Assembly (NCBI GenBank): GCA_034928535.1
Contig: JAYFOV010000030.1
Span: 1-25,565, forward strand
Origin: CAXXOK01 sp001604115
GTDB taxonomy: Bacteria > Bacillota > Clostridia > Christensenellales > Aristaeellaceae
Length of the DNA: 25,565 bases
Direction: 5' to 3'
In this document: positions 1-7,201 of the stretch, piece after piece
Position numbering within the stretch: the first letter of the stretch is position 1
How the letters are laid out: each line of letters opens with the position of its first letter
Notes under the pieces: model-generated
Seen by the model: only the letters and a program-made list of their open reading frames with translations
Database searches by the model: none
Told to the model about the DNA's origin: nothing
Program-made: the position numbers and the translations under genes

Positions 1-1298
1 AGCGCCTTGATCAGATGGTACATGCCCAGCGCGAATTGCTGCTGCACAGGGTTGTCGTAAATGTTGCGCAGCCCCCACGATTCGTTGAAGGGAACCCAGC
101 AAATGATGGAAGGATGGTTGAAATCGCGGGCGATAAAAGCCTGCATCATGTGCAGGGAGCGTTCCATCGCTACCGTGTTGAACTCATAGCAACTGGGCAG
201 CTCTCCCCAGACGACCAGCCCCAGCTTGTCCGCCCAGTAATACAGGAGGGGATCCTCCACCTTCTGGTGCATGCGGATGCCGTTGAAGCCCATGCTTTTG
301 ATCAGCTGCAGATCCAACCGGTAATCATCATCATGGACGGCGGTGAGCAGGCCGCCGTCATAGTATCCCTGGTGCAGCAGCAGCCGCTGGTAAAACGGCC
401 GGTTGTTCAGCAAAATCTTGCCACCTTCCACGCGGATGCTGCGCAGGCCAAAGTAGGTTTGCACCACATCCTGCTCTGCGTTCGCGTGGTAGGTCAGGGT
501 CACATCGTAGAGGTTCGGGGTTTCCGGCGTCCAGTAATGGACCTCGTCCACATAGTCCTCTTCGCGGATGGGCACGGTAAAGGCTGTATGCGCCTGACTG
601 ATTTCCAGCTGCAACAGCGCTGTGCGTTTTCCTTGAAACAGCACTTCCACATCGAGCATCCCCGGCTGCTTGGGACGCTGGTTCAGAGTGAGCGCACAGT
701 GCACCGCTGATTTGGCCAGATCCGGGGTGATGGTAAAGGTCTCCATGTGCTCCTGAGGCACGCACTCCAGCCATACGGATTGCCAAAAGCCTGAACAGGG
801 TGTATACCAGCACCTGTCCGGCTCCTCCTGCCAGGACTGTTTGCCACGGGGCTGATCGCAGCGCGTGGAATCGCATACTCGCAGCGTCACGGTCTGCAAC
901 GGGTGCGCAGGGTTCAGGCAGTGGGTAATATCCAGCGAGAACGGCGTGTAACCGCCATCGTGCGTGCACACATGCATCCCATTCACCCAAACGTCACAAT
1001 GCCAATCCACCGCGCCAAAACGGAGCATCACACGCCCACCTGCAAACATCGTGGCAGGCAGTTCAAAATCCCTGGCATACCAGAGGATTTCATGATGCGC
1101 CGTCACGTGTACGCCAGAGCGCTCGCTCTGGTAGGGAAAGGGCACTGTGATTTCCCGATCCAGCTTGTGCACATCGCTCGCCCAGCCTTCGGAAAGGCCG
1201 GCATCCTCATCATCAAAGGCGAAGCGCCATGCGCCGTTCAGCCCCATCCAATGTTTTCGTTCAAAATCCGGTCGCGGATAGCAGGTCCTCATATTCAT
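1..1298 (-). CDS. Glycoside hydrolase family 2 (beta-galactosidase/beta-glucuronidase type), C-terminus cut by window edge
   Basis: The visible part is 432 codons from an ATG at 1298; the gene continues past base 1, so its end is unseen. It begins MNMRTCYPRPDFERKHW and has the GH2 order: sugar-binding beta-sandwich (about residues 15-190), Ig-like domain (about 190-300), then the start of a TIM barrel. Barrel landmarks are MGFNGIRMHQKVEDPLLYYW and the acid/base motif WVPFNESWGL, with catalytic Glu near residue 406. The nucleophile Glu lies beyond the edge. The HQKVEDP type of barrel is typical of a broad GH2 group whose substrates vary, so beta-galactoside, beta-glucuronide or another beta-glycoside are all possible. 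There is no signal peptide, so it should act in the cytoplasm. Its ATG overlaps the stop of the upstream GH1-like gene (ATGA at 1298-1295), which suggests translational coupling as the last visible gene of the CUT1 operon. Confidence 0.9.
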   Translation of the reverse strand, partial: MNMRTCYPRPDFERKHWMGLNGAWRFAFDDEDAGLSEGWASDVHKLDREITVPFPYQSERSGVHVTAHHEILWYARDFELPATMFAGGRVMLRFGAVDWHCDVWVNGMHVCTHDGGYTPFSLDITHCLNPAHPLQTVTLRVCDSTRCDQPRGKQSWQEEPDRCWYTPCSGFWQSVWLECVPQEHMETFTITPDLAKSAVHCALTLNQRPKQPGMLDVEVLFQGKRTALLQLEISQAHTAFTVPIREEDYVDEVHYWTPETPNLYDVTLTYHANAEQDVVQTYFGLRSIRVEGGKILLNNRPFYQRLLLHQGYYDGGLLTAVHDDDYRLDLQLIKSMGFNGIRMHQKVEDPLLYYWADKLGLVVWGELPSCYEFNTVAMERSLHMMQAFIARDFNHPSIICWVPFNESWGLRNIYDNPVQQQFALGMYHLIKA

Positions 1299-2491
1299 CT
1301 TCCCATCTCGTCAATGATTTTCCGGTAGAGGCCGACGCACGCATTGGGCTCGCGCTGCTGATTGTAAAAGCCAAAACAGGCCTTGAAGTTCTCTTTTGGG
1401 CCTTCCTCGGTGCGGTAGTCCCAATCATACATATCGATAATGGGAAACCAGAAAAAGCCGTAAACGGGCACGCCCTGCTGATACAAGCCGAAAACGGTGC
1501 GCGCGGCCTCGTCCAGCCAGCGTTGCTTCATGCCCAGATCGTCGCGTACGCTGGTTTCGGTAATCATCATCGGGCAGTGGAAGCGTTCATAGCGCGCTTG
1601 AATTTTCGCAGCCAGTTCCTGCGTCCATTGGAGGTGATTGGCGCGCAGGATGCTGCCGTCCGCCGCCTTGTCAATGTCCTGATAGGAAAACTGGGGGTAA
1701 AAGTTGATGCCCATGACATCGATGGTGCAGGCTTGATCGCTGAAGGCCGTCAGGTCGGCTTCAGTCAGGCCATACTGATGCAACAGGGCGAAGTGCTTCT
1801 CCAGTCCCCGGAAATCGCCGGTGAGGCAGTTGAAAAACATTTCCTGCTGCAGGCGCTCCAGCTCCGCCATGGCATGAAGATCAGGGTGCTTGGCGTAGGA
1901 GCCGCCGGAACACTCCACCTGCACACAGGCAATGCCGTGTTTTTGCAGCAGCTTGGTTTGCCGCTGCGTGCCTTTCACTACGCCTTTTAGAACATTGAAA
2001 TACCCTTCATAGCCGGCCAGGTAGGGAGGCCACACGCCCTGCCGCCCGCAAAATTCGCAGGCAGTATAGGGCTCGTTAAAGGGGGTGGCGTATTGCAGAT
2101 GTTTGCCGTAGCGCTCCACCACGCGCTGGGTGTATTCCTCCACATAGGCAGGGTAATCCGGATCGATGAACGCCTTATCCATCCAGGTGGGAACACCGTA
2201 GTGCATCAAATCAAGCACCAGGGTCAGCTTCTTTTCATCGGTAATGTAAGGGATCACCTGGTCGGCAAAGGACCAGTCCCATGTGTTCTTGGCGGGCTGG
2301 ATGCGGTACCACGGAATGCCCCAGCGGACGGAATCCGCACCAATGGTGCCGATGCTGTCAAAATCGCTTTTCCATAGGCGGTAGTGATCCGTCAGCTCAT
2401 ACTCATCCAGTATCTTGCCGGTCTTGGCATAGGGGTCGCCGATAAAGGTATCCTCAATGCCAAAACCCCAGTGGAATTTGCTCGTGTTCAT
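1295..2491 (-). CDS. GH1-like beta-glycosidase (clan GH-A)
   Basis: This 398-residue protein has no signal peptide. It resembles the beta-glucosidase/6-phospho-beta-glucosidase superfamily (COG2723). The N-terminus has the GFGIEDTF form of the GH1 opening strand. WGIPWYRIQP matches the usual SIxWxRI strand. The acid/base motif is ATPFNEPY (Glu140; TFNEP in classic GH1). The likely nucleophile is in MMITETSV (Glu312; ITENG in classic GH1). The C-terminal aromatic loop FFWFPIIDMYDWDYRTEEG stands in for the usual WSxxDNxEW. At 398 residues it is shorter than typical GH1 enzymes (about 440-480), so it is a divergent member of unknown specificity. The start has a GAGGGG site 8 bases upstream. It lies 17 bases after the permease stop and overlaps the GH2 start, so it is co-transcribed with the CUT1 transporter. 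Confidence 0.87.
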   Translation of the reverse strand: MNTSKFHWGFGIEDTFIGDPYAKTGKILDEYELTDHYRLWKSDFDSIGTIGADSVRWGIPWYRIQPAKNTWDWSFADQVIPYITDEKKLTLVLDLMHYGVPTWMDKAFIDPDYPAYVEEYTQRVVERYGKHLQYATPFNEPYTACEFCGRQGVWPPYLAGYEGYFNVLKGVVKGTQRQTKLLQKHGIACVQVECSGGSYAKHPDLHAMAELERLQQEMFFNCLTGDFRGLEKHFALLHQYGLTEADLTAFSDQACTIDVMGINFYPQFSYQDIDKAADGSILRANHLQWTQELAAKIQARYERFHCPMMITETSVRDDLGMKQRWLDEAARTVFGLYQQGVPVYGFFWFPIIDMYDWDYRTEEGPKENFKACFGFYNQQREPNACVGLYRKIIDEMGR

Positions 2492-2508
2492 CTGAATTAC
2501 CCCTCATT

Positions 2509-3339
2509 TCAGCCTTTGAGTCCGCCCAGGGCAATGCCCTTGATGAAGGTTTTCTGTGCCAGCAAGAACGCCAGCAGGATGGGCAGCACCGATAGCACAG
2601 CGCCCGCAAACATCGGGCCGTGTTCCATGACGTGTTCGCCCTGGAACAGCGCCAGACCGACGGGCAGGGTCTGCATCTCCTGTGTGTTGGTCATCAGCAT
2701 GGGCCACAGGAAATCGTTCCAGTTGGCCATGAAATGGAATACGCCCAGCGTGGACAGCGATGATGCGTTGACCGGCAACACGATTTTGGCGAATATGCCA
2801 AACTCCCCAAGGCCATCCATCCGTCCTGCATCGATCAGCTCGCTTGGGATGCCTAAAAACGACTGCCGCATGAAGTAGATGCCAAACGCGTTGGTCATGC
2901 GGGGAATCATCAACCCGGCAAAAGTGTTGAGGATTCGCATATCATTGAGCAACAGGTAGGTGGGGATCAGCGTGACCTGAAACGGGATCATCATAGACAC
3001 CAGAACGATCACAAACAGCGCTTTGGAACCGGGGAAACGCAGCTTCGCAAACGCATAGCCCGCCATGGAGTCCAGGCAGAGCATCGACAGGGTAACGCCG
3101 CCTGCAAAGATAAAGGAGTTGGACAAGAACCGCCCGAAGGGGATCTTGGTCAGCAGGCTGGTATAACCGGCCAACGTCCACTCCTGGGGAATCAGCACCT
3201 CCGGCCGCCCCATGATAAGGCTTTCCGGTTTGAAAGAAGAAAGCAGCATCCATACCAAGGGGAGCAAAAAAACGATGCCAACCAGTGCAAAGAATACGGA
3301 AAAGGCCAAATTCCAGCCCTTCGTTAGTTTGTTGACCAT
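2509..3339 (-). CDS. Carbohydrate ABC transporter permease, MalG type (CUT1)
   Basis: This 276-residue inner permease has about six membrane helices and pairs with the MalF-type protein encoded just upstream to form the channel of a CUT1 importer. The EAA loop that docks the ATPase reads ELIDAGRMDGLGEFGIF followed by KIVLPVNASS, in the expected place about two thirds along. I start it at ATG 3339 (MVNKLTKGWN), two bases after the upstream gene's stop at 3342 and behind a GGGGGTG site. The open frame extends to 3414, but that would overlap the upstream gene and add a hydrophilic tail. The C-terminus (LLAQKTFIKGIALGGLKG) is the usual MalG ending. Substrate cannot be read from the permease; the neighbouring GH1 and GH2 enzymes point to a beta-linked oligosaccharide. 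No ATPase gene is in the operon. Confidence 0.93.
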   Translation of the reverse strand: MVNKLTKGWNLAFSVFFALVGIVFLLPLVWMLLSSFKPESLIMGRPEVLIPQEWTLAGYTSLLTKIPFGRFLSNSFIFAGGVTLSMLCLDSMAGYAFAKLRFPGSKALFVIVLVSMMIPFQVTLIPTYLLLNDMRILNTFAGLMIPRMTNAFGIYFMRQSFLGIPSELIDAGRMDGLGEFGIFAKIVLPVNASSLSTLGVFHFMANWNDFLWPMLMTNTQEMQTLPVGLALFQGEHVMEHGPMFAGAVLSVLPILLAFLLAQKTFIKGIALGGLKG

Positions 3340-3341
3340 GC

Positions 3342-4244
3342 TCACACCCCCAAATTGGACTCGGTGTTTTGAAAGCTCCTGAGCTGGAAGAGGGTGAAAC
3401 CGAAAATCAGGCAAAAGAGCAGAAACGCGATGGCCGAGGCATAGCCCATATTGTAGACCGTAAAGCCCTGATAGTAGATGTAATACACCAGTACTTCTGT
3501 ACGGAACATGGGGCCGCCCTTGGTCATGACATACACCTGATCATATACCTGAAAGGAACTGATGATGTTGGTGATCAGCGTAAAGCTGATCGAAGGCATG
3601 ATCAACGGCAGCGTCACGGAGAAAAACTGCTTGACCTTGCCTGCGCCGTCGATCTCGGCAGCTTCGTACAGGCTGTCCGGGATGGCATTCATGCCGGCCA
3701 GCAGGATCATCATATTGAAACCGATCCAGCGCCAAAGGCTGGTAAAGATGACCGCGCCCATCGCGGTGGACTCATCGCGCAAAAAATCCGGCACGGCAAT
3801 GCCTATGGCACGGAGCCATAGCGAGATCAGGCCGATATCGCCATCCAGGATATAGCGGAAAATGATCGCGATGATGGCCATGGACGTGACGGCCGGAATA
3901 AAAAGCAAGCTCTTGTAAAACCCGGAACCCTTGAATTTAAGGTTGATCAGCGCCGCAAACAGGATGGAGAGCAGCATCAACAGGGGGACATACAGAACCG
4001 TATATTCTATGGTGTTTTGCAGGGCATTCAGGAAGCGCTCATCGCCGATGGCTTTGATATAGTTGGCAAAGCCAACGGAGCTGCGTGTGTTTTTGAGGAT
4101 GTTCCAGTTGGTAAAGCTCATGATCAGCGATTGCACGATGGGGTAAATCGTAAAGATGGCAATAATCACCATCGAGGGGATGACCATCCGGATACCGGCG
4201 CTCGCAATTTTGCGCTCGATGCCAGATCTTCTTACTTTCATCAT
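3342..4244 (-). CDS. Sugar ABC transporter permease, MalF/UgpA type (CUT1)
   Basis: This 300-residue membrane protein has about six helices. The first is IRMVIPSMVIIAIFTIYPIV, followed by the typical SFTNWN segment. The EAA loop reads SLYEAAEIDGAGKVKQFF followed by SVTLPLIMP. I start it at ATG 4244 (MMKVRRSGIERK), which has an AGGAAAGG site 8 bases upstream; a second ATG follows directly at 4241. The open frame runs up to 4286 but those extra residues have no ribosome-binding site. It works with the MalG-type permease downstream and the binding protein upstream. A 216-base spacer with two strong hairpins separates it from the binding-protein gene, so it is probably expressed at a lower level than that gene. 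Confidence 0.93.
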   Translation of the reverse strand: MMKVRRSGIERKIASAGIRMVIPSMVIIAIFTIYPIVQSLIMSFTNWNILKNTRSSVGFANYIKAIGDERFLNALQNTIEYTVLYVPLLMLLSILFAALINLKFKGSGFYKSLLFIPAVTSMAIIAIIFRYILDGDIGLISLWLRAIGIAVPDFLRDESTAMGAVIFTSLWRWIGFNMMILLAGMNAIPDSLYEAAEIDGAGKVKQFFSVTLPLIMPSISFTLITNIISSFQVYDQVYVMTKGGPMFRTEVLVYYIYYQGFTVYNMGYASAIAFLLFCLIFGFTLFQLRSFQNTESNLGV

Positions 4245-4325
4245 ATGCGTTGCCTTTCCTAAAAGCTGCCGGCATCCGTTTGGCATGGAGCAAACGCAAG
4301 CCCATGATCGTCAGCGGTCAGTGAT

Positions 4326-4377
4326 GGCGCGGCGGGACTGCCGCGGGTCGCCGCGCGGTCCGCAGCCCCGCCGCGCC
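4326..4377 (-). promoter_or_regulatory. GC-rich hairpin between binding-protein and permease genes
   Basis: GGCGCGGCGGG (4326-4336) pairs perfectly with CCCGCCGCGCC (4367-4377). The 30-base interior can pair further (CTGC 4338-4341 with GCAG 4362-4365). There is no T-run after it in the minus direction, so a processing or 3'-protecting element fits better than a terminator. Confidence 0.5.
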
Positions 4378-4406
4378 AAGGGCTTGCCAGTGCGTCCGAC
4401 AGAGCA

Positions 4407-4441
4407 AAGGTTACGGAGGTCACGATCGCCTCCGTAACCTT
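4407..4441 (-). terminator. Stem-loop after solute-binding-protein gene (attenuator or RNA-stabilising hairpin)
   Basis: AGGTTACGGAGG (4408-4419) and CCTCCGTAACCT (4429-4440) form a perfect 12-bp stem with a 9-base loop, extended by one A-T pair. It begins about 20 bases after the stop of the binding-protein gene at 4461. In the direction of transcription it is not followed by a clear T-run. Binding-protein genes often carry such a stem to protect their own mRNA and reduce read-through into the permeases. That role is inferred. Confidence 0.6.
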
Positions 4442-4460
4442 GCTCCATTCAATCAGGGTG

Positions 4461-5708
4461 TTACTCAGCCAGCAGCGCATCCAGCTGGTCGGAAGCTTTC
4501 TTGAGTGCGTCCGCGGGTGTTGCGGTGCCGCGGGTGACCGACTCGTACAGCGGCACCAGGATCTCCTCATCGATGCGGCCGCTCAGCGGCTGATCGGCCA
4601 TGAAGATATCGGCATAGGTGGAAGCTTTCATGAAGATGGAGATATCCGGATTGCCCGTGAGCAGCTCCTGATTTTCTGCCATATCCAGGCGCGTGGGAAT
4701 GAAGCCGACGCCAAGCGACCACTTGGTTTGCGCTTCCGTGTTATTGAAGTACTCAATGAACGACCAGGCTGCGTCCTTCACCTTGGAATCCGCGCTCATG
4801 CACAGGATGGTGTCGCCGCCCCAGGTCTTGTGGCCACCCTTGCCGGAGGGAACCTCCGCAATGCCCAGATCAATGCCTGCGCCACGGAAGCCCGGGATAG
4901 CCCACTGGCCATTGAACTCGATGGCGGCCTTTTGGGCGGCGAAGAGGTTGTCCGCTTCCTGACCCGTCAAACCAACAGGGGAAACCCCTTCCGCAAAGGC
5001 GTTGGCAAGCAGCGTCATCGCTTCCACTGCTTCGGGCGTGTTCAGGGCACTCTTGCCCTCTACGATATACTCGGCGCCGTTGGCCCACATGAACACGGGC
5101 ACCATGGGCACCGTGGCCTTCACGCCAATGGCCTGCGCATACTGGGTCACATTGCCGCTGGCATCCTTTTTGATCAGCTTGGCCCATGCGGCGGTCAGCT
5201 CATCCATGGTCTTGGGCGGGTTCTCGGGATCCAGCCCCGCGTCGCGGAACATGTCTTTGTTATAATACATGACCATCGCGGCGCAAGCCATGGGGAGGGC
5301 GTACTGCGTGCCGTTGTACTTGCCGGCGTTAAACAGGCCGGGCACCAGATTGTCCTGTGTGATCACAGTGGATTTTTCGATGTAGCTGTCCAGGGCTTCC
5401 AACTTGCCTGCCATGGCGTACTCGCTGTAGCGGGTCACGGAAATGGCGACCACATCCGGTGCGTTTCCGGCAATCATTGCCGGCATCAGCTTCTGGTACA
5501 GGGTGTCCCAGGGCATGATTTCCATCTTGATTTCAACCTGATCCTGGGATGCGTTAAAATCGTTCACGATTTGCTCCAGCACGGGCTGGTCGGGGCCGGT
5601 GTAGCCGTTCCAGAACACCACTTCAACCTTGCCTTCCGCCTGCACCACGGTCATGAATGAAAACAGCATGGTCATGCAAAGCAGCAGGGCGATCCATCTT
5701 TTGTTCAT
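4461..5708 (-). CDS. Extracellular solute-binding protein of CUT1 sugar ABC transporter
   Basis: This 415-residue protein captures the sugar outside the cell and delivers it to the two permeases encoded downstream. The N-terminus (MNKRWIALLLCMTMLFSF, then VVQAEGK) is a signal peptide with a likely signal-peptidase I cut after VQA. There is no lipobox: the only Cys is at residue 11, inside the hydrophobic core. The mature part has the family-1 binding-protein pattern, with WNGYTGPDQPVLEQIVNDFN at the front, YYNKDMFRDAGLDPENPPKT in the middle, and a late AAWSFIEYF segment typical of this fold. The start has a GAGGAGG site with good spacing. It is the first gene of the minus-strand operon and has its own promoter (5803-5832). 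The substrate is unknown; downstream GH1/GH2 enzymes suggest a beta-glycoside. Confidence 0.93.
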   Translation of the reverse strand: MNKRWIALLLCMTMLFSFMTVVQAEGKVEVVFWNGYTGPDQPVLEQIVNDFNASQDQVEIKMEIMPWDTLYQKLMPAMIAGNAPDVVAISVTRYSEYAMAGKLEALDSYIEKSTVITQDNLVPGLFNAGKYNGTQYALPMACAAMVMYYNKDMFRDAGLDPENPPKTMDELTAAWAKLIKKDASGNVTQYAQAIGVKATVPMVPVFMWANGAEYIVEGKSALNTPEAVEAMTLLANAFAEGVSPVGLTGQEADNLFAAQKAAIEFNGQWAIPGFRGAGIDLGIAEVPSGKGGHKTWGGDTILCMSADSKVKDAAWSFIEYFNNTEAQTKWSLGVGFIPTRLDMAENQELLTGNPDISIFMKASTYADIFMADQPLSGRIDEEILVPLYESVTRGTATPADALKKASDQLDALLAE

Positions 5709-5750
5709 ATGGGTTCCTCCTCATTTGTCCTGTGAAACTGTCCGCATCTC

Positions 5751-5792
5751 AGAAAAGTACGTAGGTGGCCACCTAAGACATCGTGCTTTTCT
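5751..5792. promoter_or_regulatory. Nested palindrome in the 5'UTR of the CUT1 operon (candidate operator)
   Basis: TAGGTGGCCACCTA (5762-5775) is a perfect 14-base palindrome. It is flanked by AGAAAAGTAC (5751-5760) and GTGCTTTTCT (5783-5792), which are inverted copies matching at 9 of 10 bases. It sits about 20-35 bases downstream of the predicted start of transcription of the minus-strand operon. It could be a roadblock operator for the divergent ArsR-type regulator, or an RNA hairpin in the leader. The structure is seen; the role is inferred. Confidence 0.5.
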
Positions 5793-5802
5793 ATCTGGTG
5801 GA

Positions 5803-5832
5803 AGGATAGCATAATAACAATATTTATGTCAA
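5803..5832 (-). promoter_or_regulatory. Sigma-A-type promoter of the minus-strand CUT1/GH1/GH2 operon
   Basis: On the minus strand TTGACA (5832-5827) is followed after 18 bases by TATCCT (5808-5803). Predicted start of transcription is near 5796, giving a leader of about 88 bases before the ATG at 5708. Confidence 0.6.
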
Positions 5833-5833
5833 T

Positions 5834-5848
5834 AATTCTAGAATTTCT
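5834..5848. promoter_or_regulatory. Palindromic element next to the CUT1 promoter -35
   Basis: AATTCTAGAATT (5834-5845) is a perfect 12-base palindrome one base upstream of the -35 box of the minus-strand promoter. The overlapping 11-mer CTAGAATTTCT (5838-5848) recurs exactly at 17271-17281, just upstream of the other CUT1 promoter. This suggests a common activator or repressor site, possibly for the AraC-type response regulator encoded in this window (inference). Confidence 0.4.
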
Positions 5849-5888
5849 TTGATTTTCGGCATATATGGCATGATTTATCCATGAACTG

Positions 5889-5897
5889 TGTTATAAT
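5889..5897 (+). promoter_or_regulatory. Extended -10 promoter for the ArsR-type regulator gene
   Basis: TGTTATAAT contains a consensus TATAAT (5892-5897) with an upstream TG (5889-5890). No good -35 box is seen at the right distance, which is common for extended -10 promoters. It lies about 36 bases before the regulator's ATG. Confidence 0.5.
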
Positions 5898-5932
5898 AGA
5901 CCTACACTAACCTGCTTAAGGGGGATGGAACG

Positions 5933-6862
5933 ATGGCAAAGGCATTGGATCTGAGCCTGGAGGATGAGGAGCAGCTTTGCAACCTGGGCACCGCGCTTAG
6001 CAGCCCTGCGCGCCTGCAGATACTGAAACTGCTCTACTTCAACAGCTACAGCGTGAGCGAAATTGCGGATAAGCTTCATATCCCCAATTCCAGCGCCGCG
6101 CTGTACGTCAACTCACTGGAGAAAGCAGGGCTCATCAACACCAAAGTGCTGGCAGGCACCCGAGGCTCCATGAAGATATGCAGCCGAAAAAACGATAGCA
6201 TTTCCATCCGTTTGAAGATGGATGATCAGAATGTGGATAAGGTTCGCAGTATCTCCATGCCTGTTGGGTGCTACACGGACTGCCGCATTACAGCCAGCTG
6301 CGGCATCGCATCCGAGAAGGGCTACCTGGTGCCCGATGACAGGCCGGAAACATTCTACCTGCCTGTGCGTGTGGGCGCGCAGATCATCTGGTCTACCAGC
6401 GGCTATGTGGAGTATCAATACCCCTGCATGGTGCCCAAGGGCGCGACCATCACGCGTGCTGCCCTCTCCTTTGAGGTGTGCTCGGAAACCTACAACTACA
6501 ATGAGGATTGGCCCAGCGACATCACGGTATGGATCGATGGGCACGAGTGCGCCACCTGGCGCTGCCCGGGTGATTACGGCGCGCGGCGAGGCCGCCTGAA
6601 CCCGGAATGGTGGAGCAGCGGCTGCACGCAATACGGAAAATTGATGATTGTGGAGATATCCGAGAAGGGATGTATGCTGAACTCCGCCTTCGCTCGGGAT
6701 TTGCCCATCAGTGCGTTCTCCTTTGACGATGCCAAACCAATCATCGTGCGCATCGGCAACAAGCCGGACGCCGAACATATCGGGGGCTTCAACCTGTTTG
6801 GTAAACGGATGGGCGATTTTGAACAAGACATCGTCCTGTCTTTGTTTTACCATACGGTATGA
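5933..6862 (+). CDS. ArsR-type HTH regulator with a large C-terminal putative ligand-binding domain
   Basis: This 309-residue protein has two parts. Residues about 10-90 form a winged helix-turn-helix of ArsR type: LSSPARLQILKLLYF, then YSVSEIADKLHIPNSSAALY as recognition region, then VNSLEKAGLI and a wing. ArsR repressors are normally about 100-120 residues, so the remaining 200 residues are an extra domain. That domain is rich in predicted beta strands and aromatic residues (EYQYPCMVPKGATITRAALS, later ITVWIDGHECATWRC, and GFNLFGKRMGDF near the end). It has no recognisable catalytic motif. I infer a beta-sandwich sensor, perhaps for a sugar, because the gene diverges from a sugar-uptake operon. 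There is no typical ArsR metal-binding CxC motif in the HTH. The start is ATG 5933 behind AAGGGGGATGG. Its likely target is the palindromic region at 5751-5848. Confidence 0.82.
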   Translation: MAKALDLSLEDEEQLCNLGTALSSPARLQILKLLYFNSYSVSEIADKLHIPNSSAALYVNSLEKAGLINTKVLAGTRGSMKICSRKNDSISIRLKMDDQNVDKVRSISMPVGCYTDCRITASCGIASEKGYLVPDDRPETFYLPVRVGAQIIWSTSGYVEYQYPCMVPKGATITRAALSFEVCSETYNYNEDWPSDITVWIDGHECATWRCPGDYGARRGRLNPEWWSSGCTQYGKLMIVEISEKGCMLNSAFARDLPISAFSFDDAKPIIVRIGNKPDAEHIGGFNLFGKRMGDFEQDIVLSLFYHTV

Positions 6863-7201
6863 CCTGAGGTGGGAAGCATGGCGGGTTGACTGCTCCGCGC
6901 TTTCGGCGGGACTTTTTGGCTACTTGGCGGATGGGCGCGCGCCTGTACTGCGTTGCAACGCATGGCTTGGCCTCATGGCTTGTTCAAGTGTATCTGGCGG
7001 ATCACTGTGTGGGGTCAATGAGGGGAGCATCGGGACCAACGCCGATAAACTCCTGCGCGCATGTTCCGGCTGAAGCATACCGGGCCGGACAAATGGGAAT
7101 ACCTCTACTTGGAAGAGGTGTTGCGTGCCGGGGTTTTGCCCGCCCGGCAAACCCCGGCACCCCAGGGCGGTGTGGCTTGACGGGGAGCGCGGTGCGCCGC
7201 G
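6863..7201. other. Gene-free spacer with two inverted repeats between convergent genes
   Basis: No convincing gene is seen in this 339-base stretch between the convergent regulator and YolD-like genes. It holds a 9-bp hairpin with one wobble (7098-7106 with 7114-7122). It also holds a strong 15-bp stem with a one-base bulge (GTGCCGGGGTTTTGCC at 7125-7140 with GGCAAACCCCGGCAC at 7146-7160). The larger one could stop transcription from either side, mainly the minus-strand repair cassette ending at 7202, but it lacks a T-run on both sides. Confidence 0.45.
6895..6917 (+). terminator. Weak intrinsic terminator candidate after the ArsR-type regulator
   Basis: CCGC (6895-6898) pairs with GCGG (6906-6909) across a 7-base loop; a flanking T-G wobble and an outer G-C pair add little. 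It is followed by GAC and five T. The stem is short, so confidence is low. Confidence 0.3.

Noticed and set aside
4440..5660. 406-codon plus-strand frame antisense to the first binding-protein gene
   Set aside because: Same composition artefact. The opposite strand encodes a clear signal peptide and binding-protein motifs.
7125..7160. Strong hairpin considered as insertion-sequence end or attachment site
   Set aside because: There is no transposase or integrase nearby and no direct repeats around it. A convergent-gene hairpin is simpler.
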